A stretch of 64,000 bases of DNA. Origin: Manihot esculenta (Eukaryota > Streptophyta > Magnoliopsida > Malpighiales > Euphorbiaceae). How positions within the stretch are numbered: the first letter of the stretch is position 1; the number at the start of each line of letters is the position of its first letter. Made by a program: the position numbers and the translations under genes. Below the pieces are notes generated by a model that saw only the letters and a list, made by a program, of their open reading frames with translations, was not told where the DNA came from and made no database searches. Location: the NCBI RefSeq assembly GCF_001659605.2, contig NC_035164.2, forward strand, positions 10,068,994 to 10,132,993, given 5' to 3'. This document shows positions 46,268 to 57,564 of this stretch, piece after piece.

Positions 46268-47460
46268 ATGAGGGGAACTCGTCGATCTGCACGATTGACT
46301 GGAGTGCCACCTGAGGATGAGGGCATAAGTGCCAGTCCTCCTACATTGCCTAGGGCAATGTCAAGCAGGTCCAACAGGGACAGAACAGTAAGAGACCCTA
46401 GAAGGTCTTTAGATCTGGGTAGAAGCAGATCAGTCAGAGGAACAGTTCAGGGAGGAGCATCAGAGGACATGGGGGATGATATGGATGTAGAGCAGAGAAG
46501 GGATGGCAGTTTGGGAGTTAGTATGTCAGAAGAGGGAATGGGAGAGTCCCAAGGAGGCACCCAGGCCTCGGGATTTGTGCAGCCACCCCACTACCCACAC
46601 TTCTCACAAAATCCCGGGTATTCGATGGGAGGTACATCGGATTACCCTAGCTTCACCCCTTATCCCACACAGATGCCATACCCACCCTACTATCCACCAT
46701 ATTCACAATACCCAATGTATCCACCCCCACCTTACTATCCAAATCCTACCTCAGAAAATGTTGCCCCACCTCCACCACCTACAGAACCAGCAGCCCCAGT
46801 TACTCAACCTCCTAGACCTAGCTCAGCCAGTGGGAGCAAGGTCAAGATGACTGACTATATGAAGTTGGGTGCTCCCCAGTATGAAAAAGGGGATGACCCA
46901 TTTGTGTATCTGGAAAGGGTTAAGGTGATCACAGATGAGATTGGGGCTGATGACAGTAGAGCCATTCAGATGGCTGGGTTCACTCTTAAGTGTAAGAAGG
47001 CGCGAGAGTGGTTCAAGAATTATGTGAACCCCAGAGTAGACAGCATGTCTTGGGAAGAGTTTGCAAACGAGTTTGCGGGATGGGCTTTCCCCGATAGCTC
47101 GAGGGAGATAAAGATGATTGAGTTTGAACAGTTGAGGCAAACCGATGAGATGAGTGTAGAAGAGTTCACAGACAGATTTTTGGAGCTGTTGCCATTTGCA
47201 GGGCAAAACCTTGACACGGATCAGAAGAAGTCAAGGAGGTATATCATGAAACTCCACTCCAGATATTCCTCCTTGATCCAGTCAGCAGATAGGGAGAGCT
47301 TCCATACCATAGTGGATATGGCCCGAAAAATGGAGGCCAGTGCCATCGTTCAGGGAACAGTTAAACAGTCAGTGGCACAACCTTCTGGTTCTAAGACCCC
47401 AGGCTCTTCTTCTTTTAGTGCAGCAGCTTCAGGCAGCAAGAGGTGGATCAGTACTACCAA
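46268..47460 (+). pseudogene. gag: E3 gag, interrupted at the basic region by E5
   Basis: ATG at 46268 ([19 protein letters not shown]) opens an uninterrupted frame of about 397 codons. It holds the Arg/Ser-rich head, a Pro/Tyr-rich segment (about 46580-46790) and the whole capsid domain ([12 protein letters not shown] to [11 protein letters not shown]). It is cut in the serine/lysine-rich linker before the zinc knuckles, where the E5 LTR begins at 47461 after ACCAA. No premature stop is present. The protein could assemble only without its nucleocapsid part and with a short LTR-encoded tail (VIPG). Confidence 0.9.
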
Positions 47461-47817
47461 TGTAATACCCGGCTAGACTCCGGTATCGGAATTCCTACCG
47501 TCCGGTGGAATCTCGGATGTCGGAAATCTCTAGAAGGGTAGAATCATGTTTTTGTAAAACGTTTTCATGTTTTTAATGGTTTTAAGTATGAAATTAAATG
47601 AGTTTTTGCATGAAGAGTCCTTGGAGGAAAACCCAGGTTCGGCCGCCGAAAGTCAAGTTCGGCCGCCGAACATGCATGCGTTTTGGAGGCACGTTAGGCC
47701 CCCGAAAGCATGAGTTAGGGAAGTCCAGGTTCGGCCGCCGAAAGTCAAGTTCGGCCGCCGAACATTGCATGGATGCGGAGGCACTTTCGGCCCCCGAACG
47801 TGGCCTGGCCAGCCACC

Positions 47818-47824
47818 TATAAAT
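47818..47824 (+). promoter_or_regulatory. TATA box of the E5 LTR promoter
   Basis: TATAAAT follows the conserved GGCCTGGCCAGCCACC word and the first cluster of TTCGGCCGCCGAA palindromes. The same arrangement precedes TATAAAA or TATAAAG in the other LTRs (for example 23624, 34755, 6141 and 4496). It marks the U3/R side of a Pol II promoter. Transcription start would be about 30 bp downstream. Confidence 0.75.
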
Positions 47825-48897
47825 GGGGCACTTGGCCGAAATGGGCGAGTTTTCTCTCATTTTCGGCCATAGCAAGCTTCCGACCTTCCTCTTGCAAATC
47901 TTGTGTTCTTCCTCCAAATCTCTTCCATTTTTCTTGAGTTTTAAACTCACATTTGCAAGTTTGAGCATTTAAACCAAGTTTTGGAGCTTTGGGAACTCAG
48001 GAGCTCATTTTCGTGGATCTCCAAGTTTAGGTCGTCTCCCTCTCGATCTTCAAGAGGTAAGAGCCGATCTTAAGCTCCTTATGTGTTTTAAGTAAGTTTT
48101 ATGCAAGATCTATGGGTAGAAATGCATGTTAGGTTATATGTTGAGTTTATGGGTTATATTGATGTTTTGAACAATGTGTGTGGATTTTGTGTGTTTGAAG
48201 TGTTGTAGATGGGGTATATGCATGTTTGAGGCCCCTAGGAACTTGTATGCATGCTTTGGTTGAAAAATATGCATGTTTGGAAGGTTTGGAGACGAAATGT
48301 GCAAAGGGAGCCAAGTTTCTGCCCTTTGGCAGAAACCAGGTTTGGCAGCCGAAGGTACTTTCGGCCGCCGAACATGGCTGGGGAGGCAGGCCTTTCGGCT
48401 GTCGAAGTTGCCCCCGAAAAGAGACTTTCGTCTCTGTCTGGCACTTTCGGCCGCCGAAGGTGCCGCCGAACCTACCTGAGTTTCGTCTCTGTCTGGGACT
48501 TTCGGCCGCCGAAGGTGCCGCCGAAAGTGCCCTGTTCAGCCATTTCATGCATATTTTCATGTGATGGTTTCATGGTATTTTAGGGGGGGTTTTGGGGGAT
48601 ATATTAGAGTTATGTTTATGTATGTTTGGTCCCTCATTGGAGTCCACCTGTGTAGGTTCGGACCCGAGGAACCAAGGACCCCAGCAGTGAGCCAGCTGCT
48701 ACAGAGTTTGTCAGAGTCAGCCAGAGGTGAGTGGAACTAAACTTAACCTTTTAAATTAAGAAATGAAATGCTTTTATCATGCTTCATGCATCATGATCAT
48801 ATTATAGGTTGTTGCACTAGAATTCACGAATATGCCGCATTACATTGTTGTGATAGATGTTAGTGGATGGACATTAGGATGATTCATTAGCCTTCTG

Positions 48898-49022
48898 AAT
48901 ACGAAGTCCTGTGGTGCCCATAATAGGGCCGGGCAATAACTCCGAGTACGAAGTCCTGTGGTGCCCATAATAGGGCCGGGCAATACGAAGTCCTGTGGTG
49001 CCCATAATAGGGCCGGGCATGG
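48898..49022 (+). repeat. Three-copy tandem repeat in the E5 LTR
   Basis: Three copies of ACGAAGTCCTGTGGTGCCCA followed by TAATAGGGCCGGGCA lie at 48900, 48950 and 48985. GCCC and GGGC flank ATAATA, so each unit can form a small hairpin. The 3' LTR has the same three copies at 63463-63582. Other subfamilies have a different sequence at this same place in the LTR. Confidence 0.85.
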
Positions 49023-49653
49023 AGTTGAGGGATTTTTGAATCAGTCCATCCGTGGTGTGATTTGTTTGCGCAGTGACGCATTTCATGATAGCATGTTTTA
49101 AATATTCCTTTTTATAGTTCTACTCACTGGGCATCTAGCTCACCCCTCTCCCCTAACCCCCAGGTTTGCAGGTACGGGATAGATAGAGAAGGCAAGAAGA
49201 GAAAAAAAGAAAGTCAAATGCATGTAATAGTTAGATTGTGGACATGACAATTGTATTATGATGATATGTAAAAATATTCAGTATGTTATGTAATGAGGTT
49301 ATTGAGGATAGAGTTGTGCTTGACCATAGTATATTGTTAATCCCTTTTGTATGTACATGATCTTATGTTATGATGCTTATGTAAACTAACTCAACACAGG
49401 TTGTTTTGCCTTTAAGGCTTGATGAGATCCCATAGAGGGACTATGTTATGTATATGTTCAGAGTATGCACAGGTTGAGTTAGTTGGTGACGGTATGTGTG
49501 AAGAAAAGTTTTAATTTTTATGTATGTTGTTGATCATGTATGGGATTATACAGGTTTACAGGTTGTATGTTTGGCTTGCTACGGGTCCCGGCGGCCTTAA
49601 GTCGACCCGGATCCTAGCGCCGGTAGCGGTCCGATTTTCGGGTCGTTACAGAA

Positions 49654-49666
49654 TGGTATCAGAGCC
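49654..49666 (+). promoter_or_regulatory. E5 primer-binding site, tRNA-iMet type
   Basis: TGGTATCAGAGCC starts after GAA from the LTR end. It is complementary to the 3' end of initiator tRNA-Met. Confidence 0.92.
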
Positions 49667-49922
49667 CTAGGTTCATATGGTCGGACCTAGAGTGTCGGGC
49701 TCATAGAGGTTATAGAAGGTCAAGCACAATAGGAAAGATCATGTCCACTAGGATAGGGTGTGGAGTCCTGTCTTGCATGATGATGTGAAATGCCATGATT
49801 ATATGCATGTGCATTAATGATATGCTATGATATGTGATGTATGTGATGCGGGTTCATGTGTGCTCACATGAACCATATGATGTTAATGTTTGTGCTATGT
49901 GTACTGTTTTTCAGAAAACAGG
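49667..49922 (+). promoter_or_regulatory. E5 untranslated leader with splice-acceptor-like end
   Basis: It is a 256-bp leader without a long open frame. It ends TACTGTTTTTCAG (AG at 49913-49914), then eight bases to the gag ATG at 49923. The same T-rich CAG or TAG stands at the same place in E1, E2, E3, E4 and E6. Whether it is used for splicing is an inference. Confidence 0.6.
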
Positions 49923-52900
49923 ATGAGGGGAACTCGTCGATCAGCAAGATTGACTGGAGTACCACCTGAGGATGAGGGCATGAGCGCCCGTCCTCCAGCA
50001 TTGCCTAGGGCAATGTCTAGTAGGTCTAACAGAGAAAGAGCAGCAAGAGACCCTAGAAGGTCGTTGGATCTGGGTAGAAGCAGATCAGTCAGAGGAACAG
50101 TTCAGGGAGGAGCGTCAGAGGATATGGGGGATGATATGGACGTAGAACAGAGGAGGGATGGCAGTTTGGGAGTCAATATGGCAGAAGAAGGAATGGGAGA
50201 GTCCCAAGGAGGCACTCAGGCCTCGGGATTCGTACAGTCACCTCACTACCCACACTTCTCATAACACCCCGGGTATTCGATGGGAGGTACATCGGATTAC
50301 CCTAGTTTCACCCCTTATCCCACACAGATGCCATACCCACCATACTACCCACCCTACTCTCAGTACCCAATGTATCCACCTCCACCCTACTGTCCAAGTC
50401 CAGCAAACCCTACCTCAGAAAATGTTGCACCACCTCCACCACCTGCAGAACCAGCAGCCCCAGTTGTTCAGCCACCTAGATCTAGATCAGCCAGTGGGGG
50501 CAAAGTCAAGATGACAGACTATATGAAGCTGGGTGCTCCCCAGTTCGAAACCGGTGATGATCCGTTCGTGTACTTGGAGCGGGTCAAGGCAATTACAGAT
50601 GAGATTGGGGCTGATGACAGTAGAGCCATTCAAATGGCCGGGTTCACACTCAAGTGCAAGAAGGCACGGGAGTGGTTCAAAAATTATGTGAACCCGAGAG
50701 TGGACAGCATGACTTGGGAGGAGTTTTCTAATGAATTTGCAGGATGGGCTTTCCCTGATAGTTCAAGGGAATTGAAGATGATAGAATTCGAGCAGTTGAG
50801 GCAAACTGATGACATGAGTGTAGACGAATATACTGACAGGTTTATGGAGTTGCTGCCATTTACTGGGCAGGACCTTAGCACAGACCAGAAGAAGTCGAGG
50901 AGGTATATCATGAAGCTCCATCCCAGGTATTCCTCCTTGGTACAGTCAGCAGATAGAGAGAGTTTTCATGCCATAGTAGACATGGCTAGGAGAATGGAGG
51001 CTAGTGCCATCGTTCAGGGGACAATTAAGCAGACAGTGGCACAAGCTTCTGGTTCCAAAACTCCGGGTGGGGGAAGGTTAGATCCCTCTACCCTGAGTGC
51101 AGCAGCTTCAGGCAGCAAGAGATGGGTTAAGCCCAAGGGTAAGAAGAATAAGTTCTGGAATAAAGTCAAGTCCAGTCTGGGATTTGGGAGTGGCTCAAGC
51201 TCTGGCGCGGATAATGTAGTTTGTGCGAGGTGTAGTAGACCACACAAGGGAGTATGTCGGTTTGGGACGAACGCCTGTTTCAGATGTGGTCAGGAGGGGC
51301 ATATAGCTCGAGACTGTCCAAGAGCGGCCCCAATGGCTCAGTCCCAGCAGACAGCTTCAGGCAGTGTAGCGCAGCCAGCAGCTCCAGCCATGACTCAGGC
51401 CAGTGGCAGAGGCAGAGGGAGAGGGGCAGCCTCTTCTTCAGCGGGTTTCAGAGGTGAAGGTCCATCAGCTCCAGCACGGATCTTCACAATGACACAGCAG
51501 GAGGCAGACGCATCCAACACCGTGGTGGCAGGTTATCTCGTCATAGGTTGTTCGGATGTTTATGCATTGATGGACCCTGGTGCATCTCATTCTTTTATTG
51601 CTCCGAGAGCCGTGGGGAGGTTAGGTCTGATGACTTCTGGGTTAGAGTGTCCTCTCTGGGTCAGTGGACCCAAGTGTGATCCATCAGTGGCAGAGTCAGT
51701 CTGTCAGTGTAGTCCAGTTTTTGTTGAGGGGAGATGCATGTCCGCCGACCTAGTGGTTCTAGATTTGACAGATTTTGATGTCATTCTAGGGATGGACTGG
51801 TTATCTACCCATGGTGCTACCTTGGACTGCAGGGACAAGGTAGTCAGGTTCAGAGGTCAGGATGGGTCTGAGGTTGTCTTCAGAGGAGACAGGAGGGGTA
51901 CACCTAGAGGTATGATCTCAGCTCTTCAGGCTCGTAGGTTGCTTAGGAAGGGATGTCAGGGGTATTTGGCTCATGTGAGAGAGCTTAGTAGTCAGGTTAG
52001 AGATCCCGCCTCAGTGCCAGTGGTGAGAGAGTTCGCAGATGTGTTCCCAGACGAACTGCCAGGTTTACCACCTGCTAGGGAGATAGAATTCGAGATAGAA
52101 CTGATGCCTGGAACCCGACCGATCTCTATCCCTCCCTACAGGATGGCGCCAGCAGAATTGAAAGAGTTGAAGGAGCAATTACAGGAGCTGGTAGACAAGG
52201 GCTTCATCCGACCGAGTACCTCACCCTGGGGTGCTCCAGTTTTGTTTGTGAGAAAGAAGGATGGATCTCTTAGACTTTGTATCGACTACAGGCAGTTGAA
52301 CAAAGTCACTACCAAGAACAAGTACCCATTGCCAAGGATCGACGATCTATTCGACCAGCTAGCAGGAGCGGGTTGTTTCTCCAAAATAGATCTGAGGTCC
52401 AGGTATCATCAGTTGAGGATTAGGGAAGAGGATGTGCCAAAGACGGCTTTCAGGATCAGATATGGGCATTTTGAGTTCCTTGTAATGCCGTTCGGGTTAA
52501 CTAACGCCCCTGCAGCATTCATGGATCTCATGAACAGAGTGTTTAGCCAGTACCTGGATCACTTTGTTATTGTCTTCATAGATGATATCTTAGTGTATTC
52601 CAGGGATGCAGAGGAGCATGCCCATCATCTGAGGTTGGTTCTACAGACCTTGAGGGAACATGGCTTGTATGCCAAGTTCTCTAAATGTGAGTTCTGGCTG
52701 AGGAGCATTTCGTTCTTGGGGCATGTAGTGTCAGAGAATGGGATAGAGGTGGACCCCAAGAAGACAGAGACTGTGGCTAACTGGCCTAGACCCACTTCAG
52801 TGACAGAGATCAGGAGTTTCTTGGGTTTGGCAGGTTACTACAGGAGGTTCGTACAGGACGTCTCAAAAATTGCAGCTCCTCTGACCAGACTAACCAGGAA
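49923..52900 (+). pseudogene. gag-pol: E5 gag-pol, part 1 (gag to reverse transcriptase)
   Basis: ATG at 49923 starts a frame of 992 codons up to the E6 insertion. One in-frame TAA (50262-50264, residue 114) replaces the CAA glutamine of E4. Residues (by codon count): Pro/Tyr-rich region about 125-180, capsid about 200-345, zinc knuckles at C434 ([12 protein letters not shown]) and C452 ([14 protein letters not shown]), protease DPGAS with Asp at 551 and ILGMDWL downstream, and reverse transcriptase with FIDDIL at 885-890. The frame ends inside [10 protein letters not shown], between the RT connection and RNase H. The E6 target duplication AGGAA lies at 52896-52900. Confidence 0.94.
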
Positions 52901-55645
52901 TGTAACAGCCCGGAAACCGGTACCCCTCTTGTAACGGCCCCAAACTGCTCGGCACTAGGATCCAGATCGGCTTAAGGCCGCCGGGACCCGTAGTAAGCCT
53001 CTAAACATCCTGAACTCTAGGTATAATCCCTTGCATGATCAAGCTTTTTCATAAAACTTAGGTCTTGGTCTCATAAAAACCTTTAAACTTGTTTTCCTTT
53101 CCTCAGCTTGACCTATGCATGAAAACATAGAGCCTCATACCAAGAGGGTCGTCAAGCTCTCTTTAAAACATATCCGCTTTGGGTCAAGGGATTGGAACCC
53201 TATCTTCCCTCACGGGCCATTCAAAACTCATAACATTAAAACATTTTCTCAAGATCATGCAAAACAAAAAGGGATTAACCCACACTCTAGGCAAAGCACA
53301 ATTCTATACATCTCATGCTACAACACATGACATATTTATACTTTTCTTACTTGGCTCTATCTCTTTACACATTTCTCTTTCTACTCATTCATATGCTCAC
53401 AACATGTCCATACATCGTCATCATCATCATCATGTCCACAACTAAACTATACAAGCATGCAAAGCATTCATAGCATTACATAACATATCATCTCTTTAGC
53501 AACTTACATCACATACTATCTCTATAAACATATACAATAAGCATCTCTTAAACATAAACATAAACAAAACAAGCTAAGCTATTACAACCAAACATGGCAA
53601 CCCATGCTTGAACCTCTTCTATCCCATAGCTTACTCTGACTGAACTCTGGCTTGACATACTTTGGCCCTGCAAAACTGGGGGTAAGGGAATGGGGTGAGC
53701 TACAAGAGCCCAGTGAGTAGAAACAGAGTAAAACATTTGATTTAGTTCCTCCATTTTTAAGTATATTATTATTCATTTTAATGTTCCACCCTTTTTATGT
53801 ATTTTATAATAAAGACATTTTATTCAATTCTATTATTCTTCTTATTCATGCATTTATGAGATGCGTCATATCACAATTATATCACAACAAACATCTCACC
53901 CCCGCTTGAGTTCACGCTAGCAAATCTCTTCCTCTTGCGGGTGATTTTAGAGGGTTCACGTAACGTCCTTCCCCTCAGGGTTAGACATGACCCCAACATT
54001 CCCTCTGTCAAAACTTGGCCCCGAAGGAGCTCTCATGGGGCTTTCCTACATGTACTCGCCCGATTGACAAAGAATCATTGACAGACTTGCGGGCTATTGA
54101 GGTCGCCTTGGTCCACCCATCACATCATATACATAGCACATTATGCAATGCGTCACCTTCGTGAAACTAGTGCAATCATCCTATAACATATAAACATGGT
54201 GCATGGGCATGGTGAACTAGTGCAAACATCCTATTACATAACATGATGTATGAGTATACTTTAGGCATTAGATTTTCTTAAAGTAAAAGATTAAGTTAGT
54301 TCTACTCACCTGAAGCCACTGCTCAACAAATTCTGGGTCAACTAGCACTGAAGCTAGACACCTCTCCTCAGGTCCAATCCTACACAGATGGACTCACATG
54401 AGGTACTAAACACATTCTAACAACTCATAAGAAACTCCCCAAAAACCCTTCTAAACATCCCTTAAACATGCATGGAAAACAGCCATGAAAAGGCTGGACA
54501 GGCACTTTCGGCGGCACCTTCGGCGGCCGAAAGTCTCCTCCAGAGACGAAACTCGGGTAGGTTCGGCGGCACCTTCGGCGGCCGAACCCTCTCTCCAGAG
54601 ACGAAAGTCAGGCACTTTCGGCGGCCGAACATTACCTTTTGCGGCCGAAAGTCTGCTTTCAAGCCACAACTCAACTTTCGGGGGCAAGGTTAGGCGGCCA
54701 AACCATGCATCCAAAGGCACGTTCGGCGGCCGAAACCACCTTCGGCGGCCGAACCTGGGTTCATCAGAACTCAGCCTTCGTGCACAACCGCCTCCAAAAC
54801 CTCACAAAACACCCCAAACCTCACCTACTCTCTCCCAAGCATGCATACACACTCCCACAAGCATAGAGAGCAAAGAAACTAGCTTAAACTCCTCAACACA
54901 TCATCACATAACATACATTAGGCATAAAACCCACAAAAGCCTAAACATGCATATCTACCCATTCTAACATAAAACCTTCATAAAACTTACTTAAAACTTC
55001 ATGAAAGCTCAAGGGAAACCAAGATCTACACTTACCTCTTGAAGATCGAGGGTTGGTGCGATCCCTAACTCGGAGGTGTGGAGAATCCAAGCTCCAAAAG
55101 CTCCAAGCTCCCAAAACTTCTATTTTTGCTTCAAAACTTCAAACCAAGGGTAGATCTTATGAAAACTTGAAGGATTTTAAAAGAGAAGACACACAAGCAA
55201 CCAAGGGAGGGCAGAAACTCACCTGAGTTCGAGAATGGGGAGAAAACTCGCCCATTTCCGATCTGAGGGCATTTTATAGGTGGCCTGGTCATCAACCTTC
55301 GGCAGCCTAACGTGCCCCCTAAACTCATGCATGTTCGGCGGCCGAACCTCACTTTCGGCGGCCGAACCTTGGCTTGCTCCCACAAGACTTTCGGAGGCCA
55401 AAGGCGCTCCCGAAGCCTTCACATGTTCGGCGGCCGAACTTCACTTTCGGCGGCCGAACCTGGCAAACGCCTCCTTGGTCTTTCTCTTCAAAAACTCAAC
55501 TCTTTTCTTTTTAAAACCATAAAACACTTGAAAACATTTTAGAAAACCTTTCCTTTACCCTTGCTCTACCCCCCAAAGAGGATCCGACACCCGAGATTCC
55601 ACCGGACGGTAGGAATTCCGATGTCTGAACGAGCGGGGTCTTACA
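52901..55645 (-). repeat. E6 3' LTR (full length)
   Basis: It is 2745 bp. On the minus strand it starts TGTAAGACCCCGCTCG at 55645 and ends at 52901 in CCGGGCTGTTACA. A second, internal GGGGCCGTTACA lies 29 bp before the end. TTCGGCGGCCGAA palindromes cluster at 54505-54760 and 55335-55465. The TATAAAATG promoter word is at about 55272. Confidence 0.93.
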
Positions 55646-55683
55646 TTCTTCCCCCCTTACAGAACATTCGTCCCCGAATGTTC
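55646..55683 (-). promoter_or_regulatory. E6 polypurine tract with upstream hairpin
   Basis: The minus strand reads TAAGGGGGGAAGAA against the LTR. The perfect GAACATTCG/CGAATGTTC hairpin is at 55662-55683. Its conservation in a non-coding derivative argues for a cis function. Confidence 0.88.
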
Positions 55684-55859
55684 AAACAAAAACACACAAA
55701 CAAACAAAACCTCAAACTTGCACTTGAACGCCACAAGCTTCTGCTGCGCTACTCTGATCCTTCTCTCTTCTTTCTTCACTGATCTTACTCTTCTCTTCTG
55801 CTTTCTATTCTACTCTTACTCTTCTCTGCTATACTTTTACCCTCTACAGGTACCATCCC

Positions 55860-56376
55860 GCAGGGAAAGAGAAATGGTTCTTGTACCAAGTACCACCTCT
55901 AAACCAAACTCTACCTTCCAGACCGATGGTAAACCTGACACTAGCCTGGAATCTCTGAACACTCGCTCTATCTATGGCACTAGGGCTGGTTCCTAGACCT
56001 GCCTGCTGCCCTCTCAAACTCAACTAAAACTCTCTACTAACCATTCCCATACACTCTACGAGCCTGACAGCTGACATCAAACTTCGAGGCATCCTACACG
56101 ATCCCCTCTGGAACTTACCTCGGATCCATCTTGAACTGTGATCCTGACTACCTTGCGCTGCAGACGCAGATAGCATTAGCACCACCGGTAGAAAACCAAT
56201 CCATCCCCCGGCTGACATCCAGACACTCAAGTCTAGGACCTCATGCACGGGTGGAAGGCATCTACCCCCATCGGACACTGGCCTGAATCTCAGCTACAGA
56301 TGGATCCTACCCGGTCTACTAACCCAAAGAGAACACTCTACACCCAGAAGCTATCAACTCAACCTCTCAAAGGCTC
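55860..56376 (-). pseudogene. E6 decayed protease and RT-proximal linker
   Basis: Reading on the minus strand, fragments match the siblings downstream of the protease active site. These are a [13 protein letters not shown] stretch (about 56310), an [15 protein letters not shown] stretch (about 56195) and the SALQARRL region (about 56060). Then comes the linker [17 protein letters not shown] with a [12 protein letters not shown] end (about 55945-55875). Frameshifts break it throughout. Homology stops just before reverse transcriptase, and about 180 bp of pyrimidine-rich filler lead to the hairpin. Confidence 0.7.
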
Positions 56377-57036
56377 CTAGAGCAACAACAGAAAAGGGAA
56401 ACACACTAGAGCACAAACACACACATCAGAACATGAACAAGTGAGTGTACCTGGCACCACTGTGTCCGATGTGTCTGCTCCTCTTCCTCGATCACTGGCC
56501 TGAGCCACAACACCTGCAGCTCGCTGCTGGGACCACACCCTCCTGGGCGCAGTAGGACAAACACGTGCGAAGTGCCCTTCCTGTCCGCACCTGAAGCATG
56601 CCGTTGTCCCAACTCGACAAGGCCCTCTGTGCAACCTTCCGCACCTCAAACATCTTGTAGGACCTTGGCCAGAACTCGAACTATCCTCAGCATCAAGCCT
56701 AAACCTCTTCCACAACCTACCCTTTCTAGTCCTGCCCCATTGCTTAGGGGCTCTGGCTCTTCCCCACTTTCTACCTCTCTTGGTAGCTGTACTCAGCATG
56801 GAGGGATCAACTTCTCCTGAACTTGACCTCTTAGAATCCTTAGACTTTTCCATACTTTCCTCATCCATGTTCACTTGCAAACTAACATCCCTCCTCTGCA
56901 CCATAACTTCTCTGCTGACTTCTACAGACCTTTCAGGGTCTCTTGCTCTGTCATCTCCACCTGACCTCGCAAGGGGAAAAGGCTCACTTTCCCACTCAGA
57001 TGGATCTGACTCCATAGAGCTCCTAGTACCTTGCAT
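56377..57036 (-). CDS. gag: E6 truncated gag: basic head plus two zinc knuckles, capsid deleted
   Basis: The open frame of 219 codons starts MQGTRSSMES at 57036, the counterpart of MRGTRRS in the siblings, just after a CAG acceptor-like site. Residues 1-60 match the charged gag head. The Pro/Tyr-rich and capsid domains are missing, and the protein joins directly to a K/R-rich linker (86-113). Two knuckles follow: C129-C140 (CX2CX3HX3C) and C147-C160 (CX2CX4HX4C). It ends in a hydrophobic tail because the protease active site (DPGAS in the siblings) is lost by a frameshift. The product could bind RNA but not form particles. Whether it is translated is unknown. Confidence 0.7.
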   Translation of the reverse strand: MQGTRSSMESDPSEWESEPFPLARSGGDDRARDPERSVEVSREVMVQRRDVSLQVNMDEESMEKSKDSKRSSSGEVDPSMLSTATKRGRKWGRARAPKQWGRTRKGRLWKRFRLDAEDSSSSGQGPTRCLRCGRLHRGPCRVGTTACFRCGQEGHFARVCPTAPRRVWSQQRAAGVVAQASDRGRGADTSDTVVPGTLTCSCSDVCVCALVCFPFLLLL

Positions 57037-57564
57037 CTCAGCTTGTCTGAAACACAACAGGCACACAAGCACACATAAGCATCACATCATATCATGTGGT
57101 CCATGACAAACACATGAACTCACAACACATAGCACAAAGGCAAACATAAGCATCACATCACATAGCATGTCATCATATCATATGGTCCATGTGATAAACA
57201 CATGACCCCTCATGCAACATATATCATGGATGAACCTGTCACCTATAGCCTACAACATAGCAGAACATGCCATGACCAACTGTGCCAAAGGCCACTCTTG
57301 GTCGCTCAGCTCATCTCATATCAGTACATATCATGCCATATCGCAGTTAAGGGACTAACAACATCCATAATACAACATAAATGCACATGCATCACACATG
57401 GCATCACACATCATCAAGCAAGACAGGACTCCTCATCCTATCCTAGTGGACATGATCTTACTCTTAATCTTTCTTAATGTGCTTGCCCTCCTAACATCTA
57501 GCACAACCTCTTTCCGATGTCTGAGCACCTTCGCATCAAAACACCGTACTCTCGAGGAACCTCT

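Larger units (their letters stand above)
34399..47460 (+). mobile_element. E3: plus-strand Tekay-like element, 5' half only in window
   Basis: E3 starts with an LTR at 34399 (left flank AATAT). It is interrupted at 36323 by E4, resumes with the last part of its LTR at about 45854-46001, and has a primer site at 46005 and gag from 46268. It is cut at 47460 by E5 (flank ACCAA). Its pol and 3' LTR would lie beyond 64000. Leader and gag are almost identical to those of E4, which inserted head-to-head with it. Confidence 0.85.
47461..49650 (+). repeat. E5 5' LTR
   Basis: It is 2190 bp long, from TGTAATACCCGGCTAGACTCC to TTCGGGTCGTTACA. Palindrome cluster 1 lies at 47638-47763 and cluster 2 at about 48340-48530. 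The donor-like AG/GTAAGAG is at 48055-48063, acceptor-like TTGTAG at 48203-48208, donor-like AG/GTGAGT at 48725-48732, and acceptor-like CCCCCAG ending at 49163. Confidence 0.96.

Noticed and set aside
47461..49650. E5 5' LTR considered as a solo LTR ending E3 gag
   Set aside because: It is followed by a primer site, leader and gag-pol, and a near-identical LTR begins at 62024, so it is the 5' LTR of a complete element.
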